A stretch of 64,000 nt of DNA, from assembly GCF_014873535.1 (NCBI RefSeq), contig NZ_JADBEF010000001.1, positions 8,556,001-8,620,000 on the forward strand. The letters run 5' to 3'. The stretch is from Nonomuraea africana (GTDB lineage Bacteria > Actinomycetota > Actinomycetes > Streptosporangiales > Streptosporangiaceae). The position numbers and the translations under genes are program-made. Each line of letters starts with the position of its first letter. Within the stretch, counting starts at the first letter, position 1. Shown here in pieces: positions 17,824 through 25,749 of the stretch. The notes beneath the pieces are model-generated. The model saw only the letters and a list, made by a program, of their open reading frames with translations. It was not told the DNA's origin and did not search any database.

Positions 17824-17843
17824 CCGTCCTCCATCCTCGAACC

Positions 17844-18893
17844 ATGACCACGCCACTGCGCCACGGCTGGACCACCGGCGCCTGCGCGACCGCCGCGACG
17901 GCGGCGGCCTACACCGCGCTGCTCACCGGCGACTTCCCCGACCCGGTGACGATCACCCTGCCCAAGGGCCAGCGTCCCGCGTTCGCGCTGGCCAGGGAGT
18001 CGCTCGGCGACGGCTACGCCGCCGCCTCGGTGGTCAAGGACGCGGGCGACGACCCCGACGTGACGCACGGCGCACTGATCACCTCGACCGTACGGCAGGC
18101 CGCCCCCGGCACCGGGATCACGTTCGCGGCGGGCCGGGGCGTCGGCACGGTCACCAAGCCCGGCCTGCCCCTGGACGTGGGGGAGCCCGCCATCAACCCG
18201 GTGCCCCGCCGCATGATGACCGAGCACATCGCGGCCATCGGCGGCCACGGCGACGTCATCGTGGAGATCTCCGTCGAGCACGGCGAGGAGCTGGCCAGGC
18301 GCACCTGGAATCCGCGGCTCGGCATCCTGGGCGGCCTGTCGATCCTCGGGACGACGGGCATCGTCGTGCCGTACTCGTGCTCGGCCTGGATCGACAGCAT
18401 CCGCAGGGGCGTGGACGTGGCCGTCGCCGCGGGCCGTACGCACGTGGCGGGGTGCACCGGCAGCACTTCGGAGAAGGTGGCCGCCGAGCTGTACGGCCTG
18501 CCCGAGGACGCGCTGCTCGACATGGGCGACTTCGCGGGCGCGGTGCTGAAGTACCTGCGCCGCCACCCCGTGCCCAGGCTGACGATCGCGGGCGGCGTGG
18601 GCAAGCTGTCCAAGCTCGCCGACGGCCATCTCGACCTGCACTCGGGTCGGTCGCAGGTCAACCTGGGCCTGCTGGCCGGGCTGGTCGGCTCGGCGGAGCT
18701 GGCCGAGCGCATCCGCGGCGCCAACACCGCGCTGCACGCGCTGCGCCTGGCCCAGGAGGCGGGCGAGCCGCTGGGCGACCTGGTGGCCGAGCGGGCCCAC
18801 GCCACCGCCGTCGGCGTGCTGCGCGGCGCGCCCGTCGAGGTGGACGTCGTGGTGATCGACAGGGCCGGGGTGATCGTGGGCCGTCACGGCTGA
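17844..18893 (+). CDS. cbiD: cobalt-precorrin-5B C1-methyltransferase CbiD
   Basis: SAM-dependent C1 methylation during corrin ring contraction. 349 residues starting LRHGWTTGACATAAT, the classic CbiD N-terminus, with later PYSCSAWIDSIRRGVDVA and CTGSTSEK motifs. CbiD belongs to the cobalt-early (anaerobic) pathway, whereas neighbours CobG and CobN belong to the cobalt-late (aerobic) one, so here it presumably does the C1 methylation that CobF performs elsewhere. No RBS precedes the ATG, suggesting a leaderless message. Its last 10 bp overlap convergent cobM. Confidence 0.93.
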   Translation: MTTPLRHGWTTGACATAATAAAYTALLTGDFPDPVTITLPKGQRPAFALARESLGDGYAAASVVKDAGDDPDVTHGALITSTVRQAAPGTGITFAAGRGVGTVTKPGLPLDVGEPAINPVPRRMMTEHIAAIGGHGDVIVEISVEHGEELARRTWNPRLGILGGLSILGTTGIVVPYSCSAWIDSIRRGVDVAVAAGRTHVAGCTGSTSEKVAAELYGLPEDALLDMGDFAGAVLKYLRRHPVPRLTIAGGVGKLSKLADGHLDLHSGRSQVNLGLLAGLVGSAELAERIRGANTALHALRLAQEAGEPLGDLVAERAHATAVGVLRGAPVEVDVVVIDRAGVIVGRHG

Positions 18894-19630
18894 CGGCATC
18901 GCTCGGCGGAGTAGAGGTGGCTGTCGGGGAACTGCGTCGCGGTCAGCACCCTGCCCACGACGATCACTGCGGTCCTGACCACGCCCGCCGCGGCCACCTT
19001 GGCGGCGATGTCCGCGAGCGTGCCCCTGATGACCAGCTCGTCCTCGCGGCTCGCCCTGGCCACCACCGCCACGGGACAGTCGGCCCCGTAACCGGGCACG
19101 AGCTCCTCGGCCACCTGCGCGATCCGCTGGACCGCCAGGTGCAGCACCATCGTGGCCCCGCTCGCCGAGAGCGTCGTCAGGTCCTCGCCGGGCGGCATCG
19201 GGGTGGCCCGCGCCGAGGTGCGGGTGAGGATGATCGTCTGCCCGACGCCCGGCACGGTCAGCTCCCTGCCCAGCGTCGCCGCCGCCGCGGCGAACGCGGG
19301 CACCCCCGGCACCACCTCGTACGGCACGCCGATCGCGTCCAGCCTGCGCATCTGCTCGGCCATGGCGCTGAACACCGAGGGGTCGCCAGAGTGCAGCCTG
19401 GCCACGTCCAGCCCCTGGGCGTGCGCGGCGGCCAGCTCGGCGACGATCTCGTCGAGCGTGAGGTCGGCCGTGTCGACCAGGCGGGCGCCCGGCGGGCACG
19501 ACTCCAGCAGCTCGACGGGGACCAGCGAGCCCGCGTAGAGGCACACGGGAGACGCCTCGATCAGCCGGAGGCCGCGCAGCGTGATCAGGTCGGCGGCGCC
19601 GGGGCCCGCGCCGATGAAGTGGACGGTCAC
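18884..19630 (-). CDS. cobM: precorrin-4 C11-methyltransferase CobM
   Basis: SAM-dependent methylation of precorrin-4 at C11. 248 residues from GTG 19630, overlapping the cobL stop (GTGA). Tetrapyrrole methylase motifs: VHFIGAGPGAADLITLRG at the N-terminus, LHSGDPSVFSAM and VVPGVPAFAAAAA. Length fits CobM/CbiF. It is translated after cobL in a three-gene minus-strand operon headed by a PPOX-type oxidoreductase gene. Confidence 0.94.
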   Translation of the reverse strand: MTVHFIGAGPGAADLITLRGLRLIEASPVCLYAGSLVPVELLESCPPGARLVDTADLTLDEIVAELAAAHAQGLDVARLHSGDPSVFSAMAEQMRRLDAIGVPYEVVPGVPAFAAAAATLGRELTVPGVGQTIILTRTSARATPMPPGEDLTTLSASGATMVLHLAVQRIAQVAEELVPGYGADCPVAVVARASREDELVIRGTLADIAAKVAAAGVVRTAVIVVGRVLTATQFPDSHLYSAERCRQP

Positions 19631-20823
19631 GTGCCGCTCTCCTTGGTCGCTGTCCAGATGGTCACCGGCATCATGCTCTTCCATCCGGTGAAGCCGCCCA
19701 CGGGGGCGGACCTGCTGACCGCCAGGCGGACCAGGTCGCCGCCGTGCCTGCCGTACCAGCCGGTCAGGACGGACTCCGACTCCAGCGTGACGGCGTTGGC
19801 CACCAGCCTGCCGCCCGGCGGCAGGGCAGCCCAGCAGGTCTCGAGCAGCCCGGGGACGGTCGCGCCACCGCCGACGAACACCGCCGACGGCGTCGGCAGC
19901 CCCTCCAGCGCGCCGGGCGCCCTGCCGGTGACCACCCGCAGCCCCGGCACGCCGAGCGCGGCGGCGTTGCGGCCGATCCGGTCCGCGCGGTCCTGGCGGC
20001 TCTCCACGGCGATCGCCCGGCAGGACGGATGGGTGCGCATCCACTCGATCGCGACGCTGCCCGCGCCCGCGCCGACGTCCCACAGCAACTGGCCGGGCAG
20101 CGGGGCCAGCCGCGCCAGGCTGACCGCGCGCACCTCGCGCTTGGTGAGCTGCCCGTCGTGCTCGAACGCGGCGTCCGGCAGCCCCGGCACCGGCGGCAGC
20201 GGCACGGTCCCCGGATCGGCCACGCACTCGATCGCGACCACGTTCAACTCGCCGGCCTCCGCCGCCCACGAGGCGGCGGTGCCCGTCACCCGCGACTCGT
20301 CGGCCGAGCCGAGCCGCGACAGCACGTGCATGACGCTCGCGCCGTAGCCGTGCTCTCTCAGCAGCTCCGCCACCAGGGCGGGGCCCGCTCCGTCCGCCGT
20401 CAGCACCAGCACCCTCCGCCCGGGCAGGACGGCGGCGCGCAGCGCGTCGAGCGGACGGCCGACCAGGCTGACGACAGGCGTCTCCTCGACGGGCCAGGCC
20501 AGCCGGGCGCAGGCCAGCGACAGGCTGGAGGGATGCGGCAGGATCCGCAGGTTCTCCGGGCCGACCGTCCTGGCCAGTGTCGCGCCGATCCCGAAGAACA
20601 TCGGATCCCCGCTGGCCAGCACGCAGGTGCCGGGCTCGGAGACCAGCGCGGGAAGGGCGGGCAGGAGCGGCGAGGGCCAGCGCACCTTCCGCGCGCCCCC
20701 TGCGGGGACGAGGTCGAGCTGGCGGGCCGAGCCGACCAGCACGGCCGCCTCGGAGATCGCCTGCCTGGCGGCGGGGGACAGTCCTGCCCAGCCGTCGGCC
20801 CCGACGCCGACGACCGTGATCAC
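19627..20823 (-). CDS. cobL: precorrin-6B C5,15-methyltransferase (decarboxylating), CbiE-CbiT fusion
   Basis: Methylates C5 and C15 and removes the C12 acetate carboxylate. 398 residues from GTG 20823, which overlaps the preceding stop. The N-terminal CbiE-like methylase (ITVVGVGADGWAGL, LASGDPMFFGIGATL) spans about residues 1-200. The C-terminal CbiT-like Rossmann methyltransferase (TKREVRAVSLARL, WDVGAGAGSVAIEWM, VFVGGG) spans about 210-398. This two-domain form is the usual CobL. Confidence 0.94.
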   Translation of the reverse strand: MITVVGVGADGWAGLSPAARQAISEAAVLVGSARQLDLVPAGGARKVRWPSPLLPALPALVSEPGTCVLASGDPMFFGIGATLARTVGPENLRILPHPSSLSLACARLAWPVEETPVVSLVGRPLDALRAAVLPGRRVLVLTADGAGPALVAELLREHGYGASVMHVLSRLGSADESRVTGTAASWAAEAGELNVVAIECVADPGTVPLPPVPGLPDAAFEHDGQLTKREVRAVSLARLAPLPGQLLWDVGAGAGSVAIEWMRTHPSCRAIAVESRQDRADRIGRNAAALGVPGLRVVTGRAPGALEGLPTPSAVFVGGGATVPGLLETCWAALPPGGRLVANAVTLESESVLTGWYGRHGGDLVRLAVSRSAPVGGFTGWKSMMPVTIWTATKESGT

Positions 20824-21203
20824 ACGTTGCCCAGGGTGTTCGTGATCGTGATCTCGATGACCACGCGGGCCGGGTTCGGCCGCGGCGGCTTGTAGCGGGC
20901 GGCGTAGCGGGCCTCGGCGTCGGCGACCTGGTCGGGCTCGGCGCGCAGCACGGCCGTGCCTTCGAGCGTCGACCACCGCCGCCCGTCGACCTGGCAGAGC
21001 GCGACCCGCGCGCCGTGGGCGATCAGGCGAGCCTTGTGGGAGGTCCCCGACGTGATGACCCTGGCGATCCCCGCCTCCAGGTCGAGCGTCGCGCCCACCG
21101 GCACCACATGAGGGGTGCCGTCCGGACGGACCGTGGTCAGCGTGCACAGGTGCCGCTCGCGCCAGAACTCGGCGAACTCCGCTCCCCGCGCGGCCAGATC
21201 CAC
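20820..21203 (-). CDS. pyridoxamine-phosphate-oxidase-fold (PPOX class) oxidoreductase
   Basis: Small split-barrel flavin/F420-binding protein of 127 residues. GTG 21203 is preferred: a purine-rich GGAAGGGGC precedes it and the conserved domain begins there. The core FWRERHLCTLTTVRPDGTPHVVPVG and the later GTSHKARL match actinobacterial PPOX proteins, many of which use F420. First gene of a coupled unit with cobL and cobM, its stop overlapping the cobL start. A role in B12 synthesis is possible but not shown by sequence; cofactor and substrate unknown. Confidence 0.75.
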   Translation of the reverse strand: MDLAARGAEFAEFWRERHLCTLTTVRPDGTPHVVPVGATLDLEAGIARVITSGTSHKARLIAHGARVALCQVDGRRWSTLEGTAVLRAEPDQVADAEARYAARYKPPRPNPARVVIEITITNTLGNV

Positions 21204-21283
21204 CTTTGCCCCTTCCGTCCTTTTCTCGTGCACGGGCCAGCGTAGCGACCTGCGCACCGGGACGTTCTGGAAGGATGGGGGAC

Positions 21284-22141
21284 ATGAGTGCAGTGAAACT
21301 CGACGGCAAGGCGACCGCGGCCAAGATCAAGGCGGACCTCACCGCGCGGGTGGCCGCGCTCAAGGAGCGGGGCGTGGTTCCCGGGCTCGGCACCGTGCTG
21401 GTCGGCGACGACCCCGGCAGCCAGATCTACGTCGCGGGCAAGCACCGCGACTGCGCGGAGGTCGGCATCGCCTCCATCCGCGTCGACCTGCCCGACAACG
21501 CCTCCCAGGCCGACGTCGAGGCGGCTCTCGACGAGCTCAACGCCTCGCCCGCGTGCACCGGCTACATCGTGCAGCTCCCGCTGCCCAAGCACCTCGACAC
21601 CATGGCCCTGCTCGAGCGCATGGACCCGGCCAAGGACGCCGACGGCCTGCACCCGGTCAACCTCGGCCGCCTGGTGCACATGGTCGACGCTCCGCTGCCC
21701 TGCACGCCGCACGGCATCGTGCTGCTGCTCCAGGAGTACGGCGTGCCGCTGAAGGGCGCCGACGTCGTCGTGGTCGGCCGCGGCATCACGGTGGGGCGCT
21801 CGCTCGGCCTGCTCCTGACCCGCCGCAGCGAGAACGCCACCGTGACCCTCTGCCACACGGGCACCGCCGACCTGGCCTGGCACGTGCGCCGCGCGGACGT
21901 GGTGGTCGCTGCGGCCGGCGTTCCCGGGCTCATCACGGCCGACATGGTCAAGCCGGGCGCCGCGGTGCTCGACGTGGGCGTGTCGCGGGTGGACGGCAAG
22001 ATCGCCGGCGACGTGGCGGCGGACGTGGCCGGTGTGGCGGGCTTCCTCACCCCGAACCCCGGCGGCGTGGGCCCGATGACCCGCGCCCTCCTCCTCTCCA
22101 ACGTGGTAGAGGCCGCCGAACGCTCCCTGACGGGTTCCTAG
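21284..22141 (+). CDS. folD: bifunctional methylenetetrahydrofolate dehydrogenase/cyclohydrolase FolD
   Basis: Interconverts 5,10-methylene- and 10-formyl-tetrahydrofolate (NADP-dependent), supplying one-carbon units. 285 residues from ATG 21284 (GGGGGAC upstream). Signature motifs: the YVAGKHRDC region with the catalytic Lys, IVQLPLPKHL, DADGLHPVNLGRL and the NADP-binding VVGRGITVGRSLGLLL, ending in TPNPGGVGPMTRALLL. Length and order are standard. It is a monocistron here, divergent from the PPOX gene and followed by a GC hairpin. In Streptomyces the DUF3017 gene usually follows folD; here it lies between citA and icd. Confidence 0.96.
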   Translation: MSAVKLDGKATAAKIKADLTARVAALKERGVVPGLGTVLVGDDPGSQIYVAGKHRDCAEVGIASIRVDLPDNASQADVEAALDELNASPACTGYIVQLPLPKHLDTMALLERMDPAKDADGLHPVNLGRLVHMVDAPLPCTPHGIVLLLQEYGVPLKGADVVVVGRGITVGRSLGLLLTRRSENATVTLCHTGTADLAWHVRRADVVVAAAGVPGLITADMVKPGAAVLDVGVSRVDGKIAGDVAADVAGVAGFLTPNPGGVGPMTRALLLSNVVEAAERSLTGS

Positions 22142-22146
22142 GGGCA

Positions 22147-22189
22147 CAGCGGGGGAGGCGGTCACCGGGTGAGGGTGGCCGCCCCGCTG
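22147..22189 (+). terminator. GC-rich hairpin after folD
   Basis: CAGCGGGG pairs with CCCCGCTG, with an inner GCGG/CCGC extension, starting 6 bp after the folD stop. No T tract follows, as is usual for actinobacterial terminators. Confidence 0.5.
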
Positions 22190-22212
22190 TCCGTGATCAC
22201 GGGGTGCGCTTC

Positions 22213-22395
22213 TCAGGGGACGCGGTGAAGTGAAGGCATCCTGCGGGCCTGTGTGACTGGGGTGGTTTTTCCCGTCCAATCGGCCAGACGGGCGCCGTTG
22301 CGGCGGGGGGCGAAGTCCTGCTGGGTACGCGCCCGTGAGGGACGGTCACCGGTGACCGACGGAGGCGCGTAGGGCGGCTGGTAGCCGTACAGCAT
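22213..22395 (-). CDS. small hypothetical protein coupled to murQ
   Basis: A 60-residue open frame whose ATG overlaps the murQ stop by one base (TGATG), an arrangement typical of translational coupling. The N-terminus is Tyr/Pro-rich (MLYGYQPPYAPP); the remainder is basic and polar (RARTQQDFAPRRNGARL). No transmembrane segment or known motif is recognised. It could equally be a chance frame downstream of murQ: the 250-bp gap to folD otherwise holds only the folD hairpin. Conservation next to murQ in relatives would decide. Confidence 0.3.
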   Translation of the reverse strand: MLYGYQPPYAPPSVTGDRPSRARTQQDFAPRRNGARLADWTGKTTPVTQARRMPSLHRVP

Positions 22396-23288
22396 CAAAA
22401 CGATCGCAGCGCCGACCGGAGGTTGCCGGAGGACCGGGCGAGGGCAGCGCGCGCCTGGGTGGGGTCGGCGCCGGTGAGGAGCATGATGACCGCGGTAGGC
22501 ACCGACCCCTCGGCCGTCTGGAGGGCCGGTTCGACCTCCGCGTCCGGCAGCCCCGTGATCGACGAGACCAGGTCGTGCGCCCGCGCCCACAGCTTTTCGT
22601 TCGAGGCCACCAGGTGCGTCATCAGGTTCCCGTGCGTGCGCCCCAGCCTGACCATCGTCAGCGTCGAGATCATGTTGCAGACCAGCTTCTGCGCCGTCCC
22701 CGCCTTGAGCCGGGTCGAGCCGGTCAGGAACTCGGGCCCCACCACCACCTCGATGGCGATCTCGGCCGCCGCGCCCAGCGGCGAGCCCGCGTTGCAGGCG
22801 ACCCCGACCGTCATCACGCCCATGGCCCTGGCGTGCCGCACCCCGCCCACCGCGTACGGCGTGCGCCCGCTGGCCGAGATGCCGACCACAGCGTCGGCCG
22901 CCGACAGCGACACCTTCGTCAGGTCGGAGACGGCCAGCTCGGCGGAGTCCTCCGCCCCTTCGACGGCCACCGCGAACGCCGAAGGCCCCCCGGCGATCAG
23001 TGCGAAGACCTCCTCGGGCGTCGTGCCGAAGGTGGGGCCGCACTCGCTGGCGTCCAGCATGCCGATGCGGCCCGCCGTGCCGGCGCCGAGGTAGATGAGC
23101 CTGCCGCCGTCCCGCATCCGCGCCGAGACGGCGTCCACGGCGGCGGCGATCTGCGCCGACTGCCCCGCGACCGCGGCGGGGACCAGGGCGTCCTGCTCGC
23201 CCATGCGCCTGACCAGATCGAGCGTGCTGAGCCCGTCGAGGTCGTCGAGGCCGGGCAGCTGCTGCTCGGTGACGAGATCGCGCAACAT
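22395..23288 (-). CDS. murQ: N-acetylmuramic acid 6-phosphate etherase MurQ
   Basis: Cleaves the lactyl ether of MurNAc-6-phosphate to GlcNAc-6-phosphate and D-lactate in peptidoglycan recycling. 297 residues, SIS-fold, from ATG 23288 (GGGGG upstream). Landmarks are LIYLGAGTAGRIGMLDASE and ECGPTFGT with the catalytic Glu, plus GISASGRTPYAVGG and NPxT-like PGPEFLTGSTRLKAG region. It has its own promoter with an operator overlapping the -35, and follows rpiR and nagZ on the same strand. The kinase that supplies its substrate is likely AnmK at 27280-28443. Confidence 0.95.
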   Translation of the reverse strand: MLRDLVTEQQLPGLDDLDGLSTLDLVRRMGEQDALVPAAVAGQSAQIAAAVDAVSARMRDGGRLIYLGAGTAGRIGMLDASECGPTFGTTPEEVFALIAGGPSAFAVAVEGAEDSAELAVSDLTKVSLSAADAVVGISASGRTPYAVGGVRHARAMGVMTVGVACNAGSPLGAAAEIAIEVVVGPEFLTGSTRLKAGTAQKLVCNMISTLTMVRLGRTHGNLMTHLVASNEKLWARAHDLVSSITGLPDAEVEPALQTAEGSVPTAVIMLLTGADPTQARAALARSSGNLRSALRSF

Positions 23289-23310
23289 GATTCCCCCGTG
23301 GAATGGCGAA

Positions 23311-23338
23311 AATCTAATCAGCTCTGACTATAGATGAA
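23311..23338 (-). promoter_or_regulatory. murQ promoter
   Basis: Minus strand: -35 TTCATC (23338-23333), 16-bp spacer, -10 TAGATT (23316-23311), giving a short leader of about 16 nt before ATG 23288. The -35 lies within the palindromic operator. Confidence 0.45.
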
Positions 23339-23349
23339 AATTTCCTTCA
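23335..23349. promoter_or_regulatory. MurR/RpiR-type operator, copy 1
   Basis: Minus-strand reading TGAAGGAAATTTTCA, an imperfect palindrome (TGAA...TTCA) just upstream of murQ and overlapping the rpiR stop. Thirteen of 15 positions match a second copy at 25687-25701 in the nagZ/digH intergenic region, implying one regulator controls both. The adjacent RpiR protein is the obvious candidate. Confidence 0.5.
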
Positions 23350-24207
23350 TCGGGTCCGGAAAACCTTGAGCGCATCCCTGGTCGCGCGCAGGGCCGTCTC
23401 CGAACTGTCGAAGGTGCGCTGCGCGAGTCCGACGAAGATGCAGTCCACGATCAGCAACTGGCTGATCCTGCTGGCCAGCGCGCCGGGGCGGAAGGCGGTC
23501 TCCCGTCCCGCCGACACCAGCACGTGGTCGGCCACCTGGGCCAGCGACGAGCGCGGGTTGTTGGTGATCGCCACCGCCAGCGCGCCCGACTCCTTGGCCG
23601 TCCTGGTCGGCACGATCACGTCGGTGGTCTCGCCCGAGCAGCTCACTGCCACCACCACATCCCCCTCACGCAGCAGCGCGGCGCTGGTCAGCGCGAGGTG
23701 CGCGTCGCTGAAGGGGTGGCTGGACAGGCCGATGCGCATGAGCTTGTGCGCCAGGTCGGCCGCCACCAGACCCGAGGCGCCGACGCCGTAGACGTTGATC
23801 CTGCGCGCGGTGGCGATCGCCGCCACCACCTCACCCAGCTGCTCGGGCACGAGCTGCTCGGCGGTGTCGGACAGCGCGTCGACCTCCGCCCTGGTCACCT
23901 TGGCGATCACGTCGGTGAGCGGGTCGTCGGGACCGAGGTCGCCGGGCACCAGCCGCTCGGGCGTCTCCCTTGCCACCGCGCCCGCCAGCGCGAAGCGCAG
24001 CTGGGAGTAGCCGGAATAGCCGAGCGCCCGGGCGGTGCGCACGATCGTCGCCTCACTGGTGCCCGAGACCGCGCTGAACTCGGTGATCGTGCTGCGCACC
24101 ACCACGCCCGGATCGTCCAGGATGATCTTGGCGATGGCCTGGGCCGCGGGCGTGAGGGACGGGAGCACCGCCCGCACCTGCGAGACCGGGTTCACGGGCT
24201 CGTTCAT
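23347..24207 (-). CDS. RpiR/MurR-family transcriptional regulator
   Basis: Sugar-phosphate-responsive regulator of 286 residues. The N-terminal RpiR helix-turn-helix (about residues 1-75; SAVSGTSEATIVRTARALG) is followed by a SIS domain (about 125-260; NVYGVGASGLVAADLAHKL, VSCSGETTDVI) that would bind a recycled amino-sugar phosphate. The ATG at 24207 overlaps the nagZ stop (ATGA); an in-frame ATG at 24219 is also possible. Co-transcribed with nagZ and flanked by murQ, so it most likely acts as MurR, binding the TGAAGG-type operators. Confidence 0.85.
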   Translation of the reverse strand: MNEPVNPVSQVRAVLPSLTPAAQAIAKIILDDPGVVVRSTITEFSAVSGTSEATIVRTARALGYSGYSQLRFALAGAVARETPERLVPGDLGPDDPLTDVIAKVTRAEVDALSDTAEQLVPEQLGEVVAAIATARRINVYGVGASGLVAADLAHKLMRIGLSSHPFSDAHLALTSAALLREGDVVVAVSCSGETTDVIVPTRTAKESGALAVAITNNPRSSLAQVADHVLVSAGRETAFRPGALASRISQLLIVDCIFVGLAQRTFDSSETALRATRDALKVFRTR

Positions 24208-25610
24208 CGGGTCAGCCATTCGGCGGCCGCCTGCGCCGAGACCTTGGAGATGCCGTTCGTGGCGACATAGGTGGCCCCCACGGGCTCGGCGGGGATGCCC
24301 GTCTCCACGACGATCACGTCGGGGCGGCGCCGTACGGCCTCGGCCACCGTCTCCCGCACCCACGGGTGCCGCGCCGCGTCGTGGATGACCAGCACCAGGG
24401 GCCGGTCGTCGAGCTCGGCGGGGAGCCTGCCGACGCGCGTGGTGCCGGGCAGCAGCTCGCCGAGCGCGGCGGCCAGGCCGGTGGGCGTGTCGGGGTCGAT
24501 CGCCTGGTTGTGCCGCGTGTTGACCTCCACGACCAGCGGCGCGCCGGTCAGCCTGGCCGTGCCCGTGACGGTGAGTGCCCTGCGGGCCGCCTCGATCCCC
24601 GCCTCGTCGTCGGCCGCCACGTTCGCCCGCCGCGCGGCGTGCCACTCGGAGAGGGCCGCGACCCTTCCCGCGGCCTCGGCCAGGCGCTCCTCAGGCAGCG
24701 ATCCGTCGCGGACGGCCGCCACGATCGCGTCGCGGATCTCGTACAGACCCTGCTCGGTGAGCAGTCCCGCGCAGATCGCGTCCACGCCCGCGCTGAGCGC
24801 GCGCACCGCGATCTCGCCGGGAGAGTACATCGCTGCGACGGCCTTCATCTCGATCGCGTCGGTGACCACCATCCCGTCGAAGCCCAGCTCCTCGCGGAGC
24901 AACCCGGTCAGGATGGTACGGCTCAGCGTCGCCGGCCCCGCCGGGTCGAGCGCCGGGATCAGCAGGTGCCCCGACATGACCGCCCGGACGCCCGCCTTGA
25001 TCGCGGCCTCGAAGGGCGGCAGGTCACGGGCCCGCAGCTGGTCGAAGGAGGCGTGCACGGTGGGCAGCTCCAGATGCGAGTCGGCGACGGTGTCGCCGTG
25101 CCCGGGGAAGTGCTTGGCGCAGGCCGCCACGCCCGCGGCCTGCACCCCCTTGATGTAGGCCACGGAGTGGCGCGCGACCAGGTCGGCCGTCGGGCCGAAG
25201 GAGCGGATGCCGATCACCGGGTTGGCCGGGTTGGAGTTGACGTCGACGGAGGGCGCGTAATTGAGCGTGATGTCCGCCTCGGCGAGGAGCCGCCCGATCT
25301 GGCGGCCCACCCGCTCGGTCAGCGCCACGTCGTCGACCACGCCGAGGGCCCTGTTACCGGGGAAGGAGCTGCCCTCGCGGGCCTCCAGCCTGGTGACGAC
25401 ACCGCCTTCCTCGTCGATGGCGATCACCACGCCCGGGTTCTCCGCGCGCAGCCCGGCCACCAGCTCGGCGGTGCCCGGCGAGACGTTGCGGGCGAAGAGC
25501 ACCGCGCCGCCCAGGCCGTCGGCCACCGCCTTCCGCATCCAGTCGGGGGCGGTGACGCCCTCGAACCCGGGCTGCAGGACCGCCATGGCGAGTCGGTACA
25601 GGTCGGTCAC
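24204..25610 (-). CDS. nagZ: beta-N-acetylhexosaminidase NagZ-like, glycoside hydrolase family 3
   Basis: Removes GlcNAc from muropeptides during cell-wall recycling. 468 residues from GTG 25610, chosen for the strong AAGGAGG 5-11 nt upstream. It has the GH3 signature KHFPGHGDT (catalytic His of the NagZ His/Asp dyad), IDEEGG(V)VTR near residue 60, SGHLLIPALD and VVTDAIEMKAV, whose Asp is the expected nucleophile. A C-terminal extension (about residues 350-468) resembles the GH3 C-terminal domain. No signal peptide, so it is cytoplasmic, as in NagZ recycling enzymes. Located next to rpiR and murQ. Confidence 0.88.
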   Translation of the reverse strand: MTDLYRLAMAVLQPGFEGVTAPDWMRKAVADGLGGAVLFARNVSPGTAELVAGLRAENPGVVIAIDEEGGVVTRLEAREGSSFPGNRALGVVDDVALTERVGRQIGRLLAEADITLNYAPSVDVNSNPANPVIGIRSFGPTADLVARHSVAYIKGVQAAGVAACAKHFPGHGDTVADSHLELPTVHASFDQLRARDLPPFEAAIKAGVRAVMSGHLLIPALDPAGPATLSRTILTGLLREELGFDGMVVTDAIEMKAVAAMYSPGEIAVRALSAGVDAICAGLLTEQGLYEIRDAIVAAVRDGSLPEERLAEAAGRVAALSEWHAARRANVAADDEAGIEAARRALTVTGTARLTGAPLVVEVNTRHNQAIDPDTPTGLAAALGELLPGTTRVGRLPAELDDRPLVLVIHDAARHPWVRETVAEAVRRRPDVIVVETGIPAEPVGATYVATNGISKVSAQAAAEWLTR

Positions 25611-25662
25611 GAGACCTCCTTCTTCGGCCTCATGGCCAGACGGCGACGCCTGCTCATGGCGG

Positions 25663-25674
25663 CATTTTCCTTCA
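25663..25674 (-). promoter_or_regulatory. half-site related to the MurR-type operator
   Basis: Minus-strand TGAAGGAAAATG, sharing the TGAAGG(A)AA half with the two 15-bp operators, 13 bp from copy 2 and upstream of nagZ. Possible second contact for the same repressor. Confidence 0.3.
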
Positions 25675-25686
25675 CGATTATTGATC

Positions 25687-25701
25687 TGAAGGTAATTTTC
25701 T
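25687..25701. promoter_or_regulatory. MurR/RpiR-type operator, copy 2
   Basis: TGAAGGTAATTTTCT in the 139-bp gap between divergent nagZ and the digH-like gene, in an AT-rich patch of otherwise GC-rich DNA. It matches copy 1 (23335-23349) at 13 of 15 positions. Position fits control of both divergent operons. Confidence 0.5.
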
Positions 25702-25749
25702 GCCATCGTCGCCCTCGAACACAACCACCTCCCCCGAGAGGCGCCCCCC

